From Chaetoderma sp. LZ-2023a (lineage: Eukaryota; Mollusca; Caudofoveata; Chaetodermatida; Chaetodermatidae), in the NCBI GenBank assembly GCA_034401795.1, contig JAVVLW010001380.1, positions 124,001 to 188,000 on the forward strand: a DNA stretch of 64,000 nucleotides. Direction: 5' to 3'. The translations under genes and the position numbers were made by a program. The notes below the pieces were generated by a model that was not told the DNA's origin, made no database searches, and saw only the letters and a list, made by a program, of their open reading frames with translations. Every line of letters begins with the position of its first letter. Position 1 is the first letter of the stretch. Shown here in pieces: positions 1 through 12,288 of this stretch.

Positions 1-977
1 AGACAAGTTTTCTCTTATTCTCCTTGCAATGGTTTTCGTTCCTGTATCACATCACTTTCAATGAGTTTTGATTGATGCATTACATGCACACGTGCATATG
101 TACATATACTGGTGAAAACCTGTACCTTAAGGGCCTTAAACTATTATGTTATGCCTATATCTGTTTAGCCATGCTTCACTATAACACATCTAGCTAATAT
201 ATGGCCTCACTTCCACTACCTGTGATATAATTACCACTTTATGCTCACAATTGACACCAACAACAAAAGCAGTGACACTTCCATCACAAGTGGCATCATC
301 ACTGATTCAAGTTTGCTCCTCTATTGCCAATTCCTGGTGAATGTTAATTATCATTAGGACCCACATTATGGGCTGCACCTCTAACACACAAGTAGACTGC
401 CCTCCTGACTCATCGCACCCATCAACAAGCTCAGAGGAGTATCACCAGTGAGGCCATAATGTCAACCCTTCCACCCCACCCCACCGGCCATAACTATGCT
501 GATATGCTATTACCAGAGGGACTGTTATCACTGCTGTCATTGCGAGAGATGAATTACTATGAGAGGATTTGATTTAGGACACTATTTTAAGTGTCATGTA
601 TGTCCATGTGGACGAGTTTAGCAACACATTTTGTCAGGCACCAGCTACTTAGTAGCGGACATCCGTTGCTGTCTGTCAACACTATTTTCCCACACAGTAT
701 TCTTTGCTTGAACTTATTAGAAACATGTCAAAAAGCAACTAAACATGTGTCATAATGATCATGATACACCATAGGTAGATGAACATTTTATGGCTTTGTC
801 AACACATGTATGCAGACTCTTTTGTTGCACACTGCAACTACTGGGGCTGTTTATATCTGTACCTGACAAAATGTCAGGAACCGGCAAGACTGTGCCTGAC
901 ACTTGATAGTTTGGTGCCTGACAATGTCCTTGACAAGCACCTTATTTCCAGACTTGCATTAGTATGACATAACTAAA
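1..977. other. Intronic or upstream DNA, nothing recognised
   Basis: AT-rich sequence with no convincing exon, RNA gene or named repeat. Short open frames here have no family features. Because exon A starts in phase 0 mid-protein, this stretch is probably part of the intron before it. Confidence 0.5.
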
Positions 978-1975
978 TTGATCGGTCGATGATGCATTAT
1001 CTCAAATCCCCACATTCACTGCTTTGAATTTTTAACACCACCCCACAACCGACCCCCTGTGGGCGGAGCCTAATGTAAATGTCCTTTTGCACTCCACAGT
1101 GATATGGGTAACTTGCATACCAAATTTGGTTGAATTTCATCTAACATCTAACAGTGTCAGAGGAGTTGCATTACAATCAGTTTCACGACCTTTTGACCCC
1201 ATCCACCACCCCCTGTGGTTGGGTCCAAATGTAAATGTGCTCACCCACTCCACATTGATATGGGTAACTCACATGCTAAATTTGATTGAATTCTGTTCAA
1301 TGTTTTTGGAGGAGTTGCATTACAATCAATTTCTTGACACGTGGACCGCACCCCACATGCCCCTTGGGGGTGGGGATAAATCTGGGCTAAATCTAAATGT
1401 GTTCATGCACTCAACATTGATACGGATAACTTACATGTCAAATTTGGTTGAATTCTGTCAAACAGTTTCGGAGGAGTTGCAGTATAATTAATTTCTTGAC
1501 CTTTTAACCCCCCATCCCCCACCCAAAAGGGGGGGGGCCAAAATGTGCTCATCTCTCCACATTAATATGGGTAACTCACATACCAAATTTGATTGAATTT
1601 CGTCCAATGGTTTTACAATAAATTTGTTAACCTTTTGACCCCCATCCACTGTCCCACCCCTTGGGGCGGGCCAAATGTAAATGTAAAATTCGACCTTTTG
1701 ACACCCCTCCCCCACTGTGGGTAGAGCCAAATGTAAATTGCCTCTTGTACTCCACAATCATATGGGTAACTCATATATCAAATTTGGTTGAGTTCCATCT
1801 AACGGTTTCGGAGGAGTTGCATTACAATCAATTTTTTTACATTTTGCCCCAACCGCCACTCATCCCTTGGGGCAGGTGCCAAATATAAATGTGCTCATGT
1901 ATTCCACATTGATATGGATAAACTCACCTACCAAATTTCGTTGAATTCTGGCTAACGGTTTCGGAGGAGATGCGT
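978..1975. repeat. Interspersed module with about six 150-bp tandem units
   Basis: The module opens with 'attgatcggtcgatgatgca' and then repeats a unit of about 150-170 bp. Each unit has a C-rich 'ttttgaccccaccc' part, 'ggagccaaatgtaaatgt', 'gtaactcacataccaaattt' and 'ggaggagttgcattacaatc'. The 'gtaact' landmark recurs near 1108, 1264, 1426, 1570, 1766 and 1918. A second copy of the same module, with the same opening, lies at 10884-12070. Confidence 0.8.
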
Positions 1976-2105
1976 TGGGGATAATTATGAGTTCACGAAG
2001 TCAGGCCAACTACAGCACACAAGTGTTGTAACACTCAGCCCAAAGATCTTGCTCAATGACGTTATAACTAGGCCAATGTAAAGTGCTCTGTACTTTTGGT
2101 TTCAG

Positions 2106-2175
2106 GCATGTGAAGTTAAGCCATTCATGAAAGTAGAATCAGAATCTGTGATTGACTGCTGGCATGAAACATTAG
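2106..2175 (+). CDS. Host gene exon A (weakest of the nine)
   Basis: The acceptor follows a T-rich tract ending TTTCAG at 2105; the donor is GTAAGC at 2176. It encodes 23 codons plus one base, ending WHETLG when joined to the next exon. The join gives [11 protein letters not shown], which fits the family pattern of a His and LG shortly before the FTENETN block. Phase 0 in, phase 1 out, matching exon B. This is the shortest exon and the least certain, but phase and context agree. Confidence 0.7.
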
Positions 2176-5100
2176 GTAAGCATCTTGATGTATAGGGATG
2201 CATTGATGTAAGCAATTTAATTTATTTTAAAATTTTAAAACGTAGCTATAGTAGGTAACTTTATTGTTTTAATACGTATTTTAATTTAATATGTCAGGAG
2301 ATAACTCTGTATACTCCCCTCTCGTAATCACATGGGTTCCATATTCTCGCAGTAATAGGATTTTTTGCTTTAATTAAAAGCCAATGCCCCATATCAGTTG
2401 TTTCACATGGTGACACTGTAATCAGGAAATGAAAGATGATTTCAAATAACGTTTTTCTAAAAATATCTTTCTTATTAGTGAGTATAACAGAATGTTGCAA
2501 TGTAGAACAAATTTGATTTATACTATTCATACATGCACTCTAAGTATAAAATACATTGTTATCTCACAAAAATCTAATATATGAAACTACTAATTGACTG
2601 AAATACTTCATCTGCTAATTTGTTTAGGTAATCAACATCATGAATTCACATGATCAATGATTCCGCCTCACTGTTGGATGATAAATTGTGTGGAATAAAT
2701 AAGTGTCGCTATTTATAAGCTCGAAAAGTTGCTATGTGATAACACGTCCTTGTGTAATATTTTTTAAGGTTTGCCCAATGACAATGCTTACAAACTATTG
2801 TATGATGTCCTACATATGGTATGAGAGAATCAGGATGATGACTAATTCTCATATAAATACTAGTGTGCTGTAAAATACTGTTAACCTTGAAAGCATTCTT
2901 GCTGTTTTCTGAATCTATTAACCCTTTAACACTCATATCAGCCAAAAACGGCTTCTGCAGGGGTCTTGAGATATTGTCCATTCAAAGACTGAGAGAAGAC
3001 TATTTTTGACAATTTACCGCTGGAATGACGGGCTCGATAACCGCTAAGTTTAAAAAAATAGTCTTCTCTTGATCTGCAAATGGACATCTTCTATGAGCAA
3101 ATTGAAATTATCTTGAACAAATTTGAGGGTTAAGGGTTTAAATACCCTTTGTGAATACTTCCCGGGTGTTTTTCTGAACTAGTATGAAGATTTTCATCAA
3201 CACAAATCTGAAATCTTTTTTGTGAACAATTTTGGCAATAGGACTGACATTCTAACAACATTTCGATCAGGGAAGATTAATTTGATTTATCATTTACCTA
3301 AGTACCTAAAAAATATGGAACATCATAATACATTAAAACAATTAACTTATGGTACGTACCATATGTAAATCTTTAGCAGGCAGTGTGCCGCCATCGGCCA
3401 TTAAACGTTATGAAATTAATATTTTTGCGTGCAGGGCTGAAATTTTCAGGACATTTGTATTTGCCAGGAATCTTTGAATAATGATATTAGGAGAGAGATA
3501 CAATCATGGTATTAAATAATATTTGATATCGATGTCTATATCAACCACGTCAATATGACTCACCACACAATACCAAGCATCCTTCAAAGGGATCTGCATA
3601 CTGACTGGTGTGGCGGGCAGATTGTGTACACTCATGTCATCTAGTTTGTCAAATTGTTTTTTCACATCAAGAGTATACTTACCTCCCTAATACTTTTGAT
3701 ATTGCTAAATATTGGCGTTCACTCAATAAACACTCAGATTAAAAACAGTTAGGTGCCCCTACTGGGCAGGAAGACAGAGGGTAGTCCGGCGGATGCCAGC
3801 CCCACCACCGCGCATGCGCCGACTACTACTACCTCTTTGCTAATTTATTGGCAGAGGGTTCACTTGCTTTTTGTGCTTGTGCAAAGTTTTCACTCGTTCT
3901 GGGCTTATTTAGTCTTGTTGTGTGGGAGTATATCACCTGGATTATGTCTGAGAGAGCTACTTCGCCGGAGGAAGGCGCAGGATCCTTATATCAGGTGATT
4001 TCAAATATATTCTAGCGAGTTTTTCCCGTTGTAATGTGTTTCCGGGACTCGCAGTTACCGTGATAAGCGCCTTGTTTAGTTGGTTTATTTCAACTAGGTG
4101 CTATATAATACTAATCTCTCTTTGTGTTTATGTCCACAGGTCTAGGTGAGGATATGTAATGGACATCACAGCATCAGAGAGTTTGTTTTTCTCCACCTTG
4201 GTTCCATTTCCTACTAATACTGTTAGGTTATCTAACCAAGAAGTCTATGTCCAGTGAGTCGGAGGCCTAGTATAAAGGTCTTCTCACTTTGCCCTCTTGA
4301 TCCAATTCCTTCCCCTAAGGTGGAGAGAGTTAAGAGGCGTGGTCTTGGTGGAGTGATACAGTGCATCAGGTGGATGGTTTGTCTATACCAGGTATCAGGT
4401 ATCTAACTGATGATATGACGTGATGTTAATTATTTGAAAAAATAATGACTGTATTTACCATTGTTATCATTGTGTATCTGATGGTGTGTAGTCGGAATAT
4501 CCAGGTGAGGACGTTATGTTAGGAATACAATTCGTTCTTGCACTTAGATGCTTGTTGCGGACCGATTTAATTTCTGTCATGGGATTGATGACGTCATAAT
4601 CAGCCTTGCTCTTTATTTACATTTAAAGTTTTGTCCAACGCTGGTTTTCTTATGGTTACTGATCTTTATGATCTTTTCCCTCTCTTTAGTTGGTTTTGAG
4701 TTTTTTCTAACCTTGACTAACTTGCTCATTGTCCTCGTCCTGTGTCCTGTTTCAGAGACCTGGTTGTCCGTCCTGTGGCCGGTTCCTAAAGGATCGTTTC
4801 GTCCCCCACTTATGCTTTAGCTGTAGTCCCTGTGGACCACTGCTTAAGTGTGAGGTCTGTAAGCAATGGGGGGGGGGGGGGGAGCTAATGTCTGAGTTTC
4901 TGTGTTTACAGGCTAAGGACAAGGTGGTGGAGGAGGAGAGGAAGCAGAAGAGAGAGGGTGTCAGTAAGAACGGTAAGAGGAAGGCCTCGTCCGCGGTGGA
5001 TATGGAGGCCTTCCGGTCCGAAATGTTGGGAGAGATGAAGAGGACAATAAAGGATTTGGTCCCAGAGTTGCTTCGTAGCATGCTTCCTGGACCAGATCCT

Positions 5101-8100
5101 TTGTTGTCCTCGGCGTCTGCTTCAGAGCAGGTGATCCCCACCTCTGAGTCACTTTTCCATAGGTCGGTTACGTTGTTCGACGATTCAGAGGTGGCCCCAT
5201 TAGTGGGGGCGATCCTCGACCCTGGCAGCAGGCTTGGTGCCGCGCCGAGGGGCCGTGGACGGCTGTCGCAGGAACCCGCGGGCTGCTTATCAGTCCAGGG
5301 GGATCCGCACGCCGCGGGTTCCAGTACCTCCTATGGCACCTTCCCTGGCCAGTCCGGGTTAGCTCTCTTTGCTGACCCGGAGTCTAATCTTTCTGGCCAG
5401 GAGGAAGAGGATTTCCTGCTAGGGTCGCCGTCTGGGGACGTGACCATGGAGTACGACGTCTGCGCACCCCTCGCGGGGGATACGGGCGACGTATTCCATG
5501 GATCTACTCATGCAGGAGTAGAATTCACGGTCCAGAAGGTGGCCCTGGGCGGTGCTGATGGCCAGGGTTACCGCATACCTCGGCTTGCCGAGCGTGTCGC
5601 TGGTGCTGGCCAGGACCGTGGTGGGGCTGTGTCTGCCCCGCGTTCTACCACGGCGCCTGCTCCTGGTCAAGCCAGGGAGTTTAGCATGCCTGTTCTTTCG
5701 GGCCCGCATGCTTTCCCTGGCTTGCCAGGGGTATCAGCATATCCGCCGTCTAGCTCTGCTGCGTGCACTCAGGAGGAAGACGAAGGCCCCCGTCTTGTAG
5801 AGCGCTCGCAGCTAGCCACGGAGGAGGATTGGTCGGACGCTTGCCAATGGCTGGTAAGTGTTCGGCCAGATCTGCCCGTGGAGCAGTCGGCTAGCCAGCG
5901 TGACCACAGGCCGTGGTTAGCTGGTAAGGCTACTGCTAACGCCATGCCATCTCTGCCGCTGGCTGAACATGTCGTTGACATGTTCGAGGCGGCGGAGTCG
6001 TCCATTAAGGCGAATGGGCGTCTCGCGAAGGCCCCTCGCGAGGTGGCCAGGCGTTGCCGCATCGTGCCCCTGGACTACCAGCGGTACGGTGTGGTACCCA
6101 AGCCGAGCGTGGATGACCGCGCGTCTTTGGGTGAAGATGCGCGGCCAGGCGCCCGTTCTGACACGGGTGTTCTGTGTTTGAACGCGTTGCGTTCGGCAAA
6201 TACCGCGCTGCGTGATGCGGGGGAGAGTGGGAGGGCTTCGATTGCTGCTCTGTCCCACATCTCCCAGCTGTTACAAGGGGTGGTAACAGCATCCGCATTG
6301 CGCCAGCCAAGCCCGGCCACAGTCCAGAGAGCCATCCAGGATGGTATCAACCTGGCTCTGGACTGCATGACGCGGGCGGTGACCAGGAGTGTCCGGGCGA
6401 GACGCACATTTGCCTTGGACAATCTGTGCCCATCCCAGGACCTGTACAATAGGCTACTGCGTACACCTATGACAGGTCCTGGTCTCTTTGGAGGTGAGGG
6501 ATGCAGGCACCTCCAGGAGACGGTGACCCTGGTCAATAACCAGAGGGCGCTGCGCGAGCAGTTTGAAGTGCTCCTCCGTGCGAGCGTTCGCGCCGCACCC
6601 CCTGCGTATCGTCCCCTGGAGGCTCGAGGTGGAGGTGGCCAAGTCAGAGGCCACCCACCATCGCAGCGTCGGCCTAGGCCGCGTGCGCTTCGGCCAGCAG
6701 TGAGGGGGGCGCAGGCTCCCCAGGCGCAGCCAGCCAGGCAGCCACCCGCGCACAGAGGTGCGCGTGGTGCTGGGCGTGGCGCGCGGGGATCTGTTCGTGG
6801 TAATCGTGACTGATGGGCCGATTGCCGCGGTGAGAACCACTCTGGTGTTTCTGGCGGAGGAGACAGTGCCACTCTTGCACTCCTTATGTCCACCTCTCTC
6901 CCTAGGTGGACCGGTGGGAGGCCAGCTGGCCGCCCACATGCAAGAGTGGGAACGGTTGACTCAGGACCGTTTAGTCTTGCGATGGCTTTCAGTCGGGTAT
7001 CATCCCGATTGGATGACAGGCCCGCCGTCGCGACTGTCTCTCGTGCCGATCTGGACTCCGAATCCGAGAGATCCAGATCAAAGGTTGTGTATCGAGGAGG
7101 AGATAACTTCCCTCATACAAAAAGGAGCTATTCAGCCGGCACAAAGGTGTCCGGGCTTCTATTCAACCGTGTTCTTAGTAACAAAAAACACCGGAGGGTG
7201 GAGACCAATTCTCAACCTCAAGCCATTGAACAAGTTCATAGAGACGCCCAGTTTCAAGATGGAGACTGTGCGCTCGGTGTTGGCGGGGTTAGAGAGGGGA
7301 ATGTGGACAGCGTCGATAGATTTGAAGGATGCTTATTTCCACATCCCCATAGCCAGGAGTTTCCGTCGCTTCCTGAGATTTGCATTCCAGGGCAGACAGT
7401 GGGAATTCAGGGTGTTACCCTTCGGAATTTCCACGGCTCCTCGGGTTTTCACCCGTGTGGTTCTTGCGATCACCGCATACCTCCGCAGGAGAAGCATAGC
7501 GGTCCACACGTACATAGACGACTGGTTGTTAAAAGCACACACCCAGGAAAGTTTATCGGCCAATCTGGAGATTGTTTTGAAGACTCTCACAGACTTGGGC
7601 TGGATAATCAATTTCCAAAAATCAGAGCTGACTCCATCCCAGAAGTTTGTTTACCTGGGGATGTTCTTCGATCTAGAGACAGGATATGTTTATCCTACTC
7701 AGGAGAGAGTTCAGAAACTCATCTCAGTAATTCAGTCAGTGTGCGACAGTCATCATGTCCTGGCACGGGTTTACTTGAGAATGCTGGGGTTGATGGTTTC
7801 ATTGCAACCAGTCATTCCTCAGGCCGCCTTACGCAGGCGGCCGATCCAGTTATTTCTCATGACACAATGGACCCAGAGTACAGGTTCGCTGGACTCGAAC
7901 GTGTCAGTGTTGGCGCCTCTGATTCACCACCTGCAATGGTGGTTGAACACGGAGAATCTCTTTGTGGGGGTTATGCTAACCCCTCCCCACCCTCAGGTGA
8001 CTGTGTATACAGATGCATCGATGGAGGGGTGGGGAGCTTGCCTGGAAGAATCCACAATATCAGGGCTTTGGAATCTGGAACAGTCAAAAGAACATATCAA

Positions 8101-11100
8101 TCTACTCGAGCTAAGAGCAGTAGTCCTGGGCCTGGAACATTTCTTACAGAAAGTTCAGGGCAAGATTGTTCTTATTCGTTCAGACAACTCAACAGTTGTG
8201 ACTTACATAAACCGCCAGGGCGGAACGAAGTCGCCCAGTCTCTGTATGATGACATGGAGACTGCTTTGTTGGTGCCTGGATCACAGGATTACCTTGAAAG
8301 CAGTTCATATTCCGGGAAGGTTGAATCTGCTAGCAGACTCATTGAGCCGAAGGATGAGTGTTTTACCGACGGAATGGCAACTAAATCAATGTGTGGCGTA
8401 TCGTCTGTTCGACCATTGGGGGAAACCCAACATCGATTTGTTCGCAACGAAGAAGAATGCGAAGATGACAACGTACGTCTCTCCGATTCCAGATCCAAGC
8501 GCTTTCGCAACAGATGCGTTAGCTATCAGGGGGGGGGGGGGGGGGGGGGGAGAGAATGTATGCATACGCATTCCCTCCAGCAATCCTGATTCCAAAAATT
8601 CTTCAGAAAATCAGACAGGAGGAATGCCAAGTGCTTCTGATCGCCCCGGATTGGCCAAGCCGATCATGGTATACGGATCTGCTGGACCTTCTGGTCTGCA
8701 ATCCGGTTCCTCTACCTCTGATGGAAGACATTATCTTCCAGGGCAAGGCCCTTCACAACAATCCGTCAATGTTCAGATTGACTGCGTGGATGTTGTCAAG
8801 GAATCTAGAATTAAGGAGGGCTTTTCTTAGAATGCAGCCATGTTTATGGCCAAAGCCAGGAGGGGGTCAACCTCCAGAGCATATAACTATAAAATCAACA
8901 GATTTGCAGAGTGGTGCTCAAAAAGATGTATTGATCCAATGGATTCATCTATTCAGGTAGTAGCTGATTTCCTCTGTCACCTGTATGATGCCTATAGCCT
9001 CAAGCCTAACTCTATTGCTGGTTATAAATCAGCTTTAATGACTGTTATTCCTTGCTTGGCTAAGAGGGGAAGTGATGAAGTAAATACATTAAATGTATTA
9101 ATTAAAGGCATGGGCAATCTAAGACCAAGGAATCCCCCGGTGATTCCGTCTTGGAGTTTATCGCTAGTGCTTCAAGTACTAGGAGATAAGCCTTTTGAAC
9201 CACTTAGTTCCATTTCTATGAAAATGTTAACTCTTAAAACTGTATTTTTAATTGCTGCGGCCTCGGCTAGGCGTAGGAGTGAGATTCATGCCTTATCAGC
9301 CGAGGATGACCGTTTTGTGGTTACAGGGGAAGGCCTTAAGTTACTGCCTAGGATTAATTTCTTAGCTAAAAATCAGTCTTTGAAATATCCAGGTCAACCT
9401 ATTTTTTTACCTGCTTTAACTAGATATGATCCTAATTCTAAAGCATGGTGTCCCGTTCGGGCGCTACTTCGGTACAAACAGCGTACTTCGGAGTGGCGGA
9501 CCGATCAGTCAGCGTTATGGTTGTCATATATTCAACCCCATGGCAGGGCGTCTAAGGACACCATTTCCAGGTGGATTGTAGAGTGTATCCAATTTTGTCA
9601 CAAATCCGCCACTGGTAAGCAGGTTGACATAGCCAAGGCTCACAGTGTCCGCGGCGTAGTGACATCCACTGCCCTATTTAATGGGGTCCCTGTGGATGAC
9701 ATTATGTCCGTGGCTCAGTGGCACTGTGAGTCAAGTTTTACAGACCATTATCTCCGTGACACCTCGAATCCTCTCGCCTTGTCGATTTTGAAAAAATAAT
9801 CGCTTATATGTTTTTGAGGAGGGTTTCCTCATTGCTTATATACTTCACAATTAATCAATGGAAACATCCACTTTTTGGGACTGCATCGGTCTTCTCCACT
9901 GGGAAGAGGATGACAGCTGCCAAGTTCAACAAGGTCAGTCTTGTTCATGTGTTGTTCATTGTTGATTGTATTGTCACGTTACCTGTTTTTATTAATATGG
10001 TGATGGTTTGTGTTTCGATGTGGTACATCATTGAGAGTATACGAAAATGGAGCCTTTTCGTCTCTGTCCTATAGTACATGGCACTGGTACCTAGAGAGCA
10101 TATAGGACATTGAGGTCATGCTAGTCTTCCTCCCAGGAAGGAGGGGGTGGGTGGGGAGCGCATATGACATCGGTCATCTCATCCATCGGTTGGTGTTAGC
10201 CGATGTTTCTTCAGATCCTGACTGTGTTTTCACACAGTTTCAGACGTTTAAGTGCCTTGAACACGTGAAAGCGCATAGGGAAGAGCTGGTCTTTTGACCT
10301 CGCCTCCCTTCCGCCGAATTCCCTGTCAAATTCTGGCAATATCAAAAGTATTAGGGAGGTAAGTATACTCTTGATGTGAAATAAACGAAATCTAGGATTT
10401 AGATACGGACCCGGCCTCTCCACCCCACAGAGGCTCGGTCTTCAGGCTCTTATTAGTTGCATGTGTGTCAGCCAATAAATTAGTCAGAGGCAGTAGTAGT
10501 CGGCGCATGCGCGGTGGTGGGGCTGGCATCCGCCGGACTACCCTCTGTCTTCCTGCCCAGTAGGGGCACCTAACTGTTTTTAATCTGAGTGTTTATTGAG
10601 TGAAAGCCAATATTTAGCAATATCAAAAGTATTAGGGAGGTAAGTATCAACTCTCGTGAAAAAAGAAATCCTAGATTTCGTTTAATTTTTACAGGATCAT
10701 ACAAGATCTTCCTGGACAAGGGTCCTAAAGGCAATTATCCAGAGTTAATGTTTACTGATAATGAGACAAACTATAAGCGGCTCTATAAAACACCAAACCC
10801 ATCACCATACATCAAGGATGCTTTCCACTGGTATATCATTCATGGTAAGGGCAATAATAATAATAATAATGATAATAATAACCAGATTGATCGGTCGATG
10901 ACGCATCATCGCAAATCCCCACATTCACCGCTTTGAACTTTTGACACACCCCACAACCCTCCCGGGGGTGGGGGGTGGCTGAGCCAAATGTAAACATCAT
11001 TTTGCACTCAGCAATCATATGGGTAACTCACATACCAAATTTGGTTGAATTTCGTGCAACAGTTATCACATGAGTTACATTACAATCAATTTCATTACCT

Positions 11101-12087
11101 TTTGACCCCGCCTGAGGGCCAAATATAAATGTGCTCATCCACTCCACATTGATATGTGTAACTCACATACCATATTTGGTTGAATTCTGTCCAATGGTTC
11201 CGGAGAAGATGTGTTAAATCAATTTCCACAGGTTAAAATTTGACCTTTTGACCCCTCTCCCACCCCCTGGGGTGGGGGGGGAGGGGTAGGGGCGGAGCCA
11301 AATCTAAATGGCCTCTTGCACTCAACAATCATATGGGTAACTCAGATATTATATTTGGTTGAGTTCCGTCTAACGATTTCAGAGGAGTTGCATTACAATC
11401 AATTTATGACCTTTTGACCCCGTCCCCTATCCCTTGGGGGCAGAGCCAAATGTAAATGGCTCATCCGCTCCACATATGTCTGGCATAGCTATAATGTCTC
11501 TGTGATATGGTAACTGACATACTAAATTTGGTTGAATTCCATCCAACAGTGTCAGGAGTTGTATTGTAATACATTTTTTTACCTTTTGACCCTCACCCCA
11601 CCAACCCCTGGGGGTGGGGCCAAATGTAAATGTGCTCATATACTCCACATTGATATGGGTAACCCACAGACCAAATTTGGTTGAATTCTGTCCAACGGTT
11701 TTGTAGGAGATGCATTACAATCAATTTCTGCAAGATAAAATTTGACCTCTCCACCACCCCCACCCCCCTGTTGGCGGAGCCAAATCTAAATGACCTCATG
11801 CACTCCGCAAACCTATGGGTAACTCCTATATCAAATTTGGTTCAATTCCATGTAATGATTTCAGAGGAGTTGCATTACAACTGATTTGATCTTTTGACCC
11901 CCCCCCCCCCCCCCCCTGGGGGCGGAGCCAAATCTAAATATTGTCTTGCAAAGCGGAATCATATGAGTAACCCACATACCAATTTGATTTAATTCCACCC
12001 GATGGTTTGGGAGGAGATAGCGTGACGGATGGACAAACAGACGAATGGATCCGATTACAATATCCCCGATGTTTTTGTAATACGTGA

Positions 12088-12131
<44 letters not shown>

Positions 12132-12257
12132 CCAGAGTTTATTCACTTCAGTCTGTGTGCGTGCAGATGTGTGTGCACGCACATGGTGTGCATGCAAGTG
12201 CGTGCATGGGCATGTGTGTGCATACATGAGCATGTGTGTGTGTGTGCATACATGAGC

Positions 12258-12288
<31 letters not shown>

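Larger units (their letters stand above)
3662..10683 (+). mobile_element. D1: DIRS-type tyrosine-recombinase retrotransposon, family A, near full length
   Basis: A 7,022-bp element bounded by 'tcacatcaagagtatactta' on the left and 'ctagatttcgttt' on the right. It has inverted terminal repeats, gag, RT-RNase H and tyrosine recombinase in the order of DIRS elements. Flanking trinucleotides are TTT (left) and AAT (right). Lesions: a 22-G run at 8529-8550 breaks the RT-RNase H tail, and the ICR lacks its right half (34 bp). The recombinase ORF is intact (319 codons). It is closest to D7 (shared 3' non-coding text 'gaggagggtttcctcattgc'). The right end abuts host exon B. Confidence 0.95.

Noticed and set aside
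1087-1888. Short open frames in the first tandem module
   Set aside because: They follow the 150-bp repeat units and encode only repeat-derived text such as 'NLVEF'.
4120-4160. Acceptor-like 'tttatgtccacaggt' as the true 3' end of the gag intron
   Set aside because: It is conserved, but the sequence after it has stops in all frames and no coding pattern. It might join a non-coding exon, which I cannot support.
4855-4915. Possible mini-intron removing the gag G tract ('tgtaagca' to 'tttacag')
   Set aside because: Splicing these sites would shift the gag frame (in D1 it creates a stop), and D6 lacks the donor, so the G tract is probably translated or avoided by internal initiation.
5419-6939. 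Minus-strand open frames of up to 272 codons opposite gag and pol
   Set aside because: They mirror the GC-rich codon use of gag, have no motifs and differ in extent between copies.
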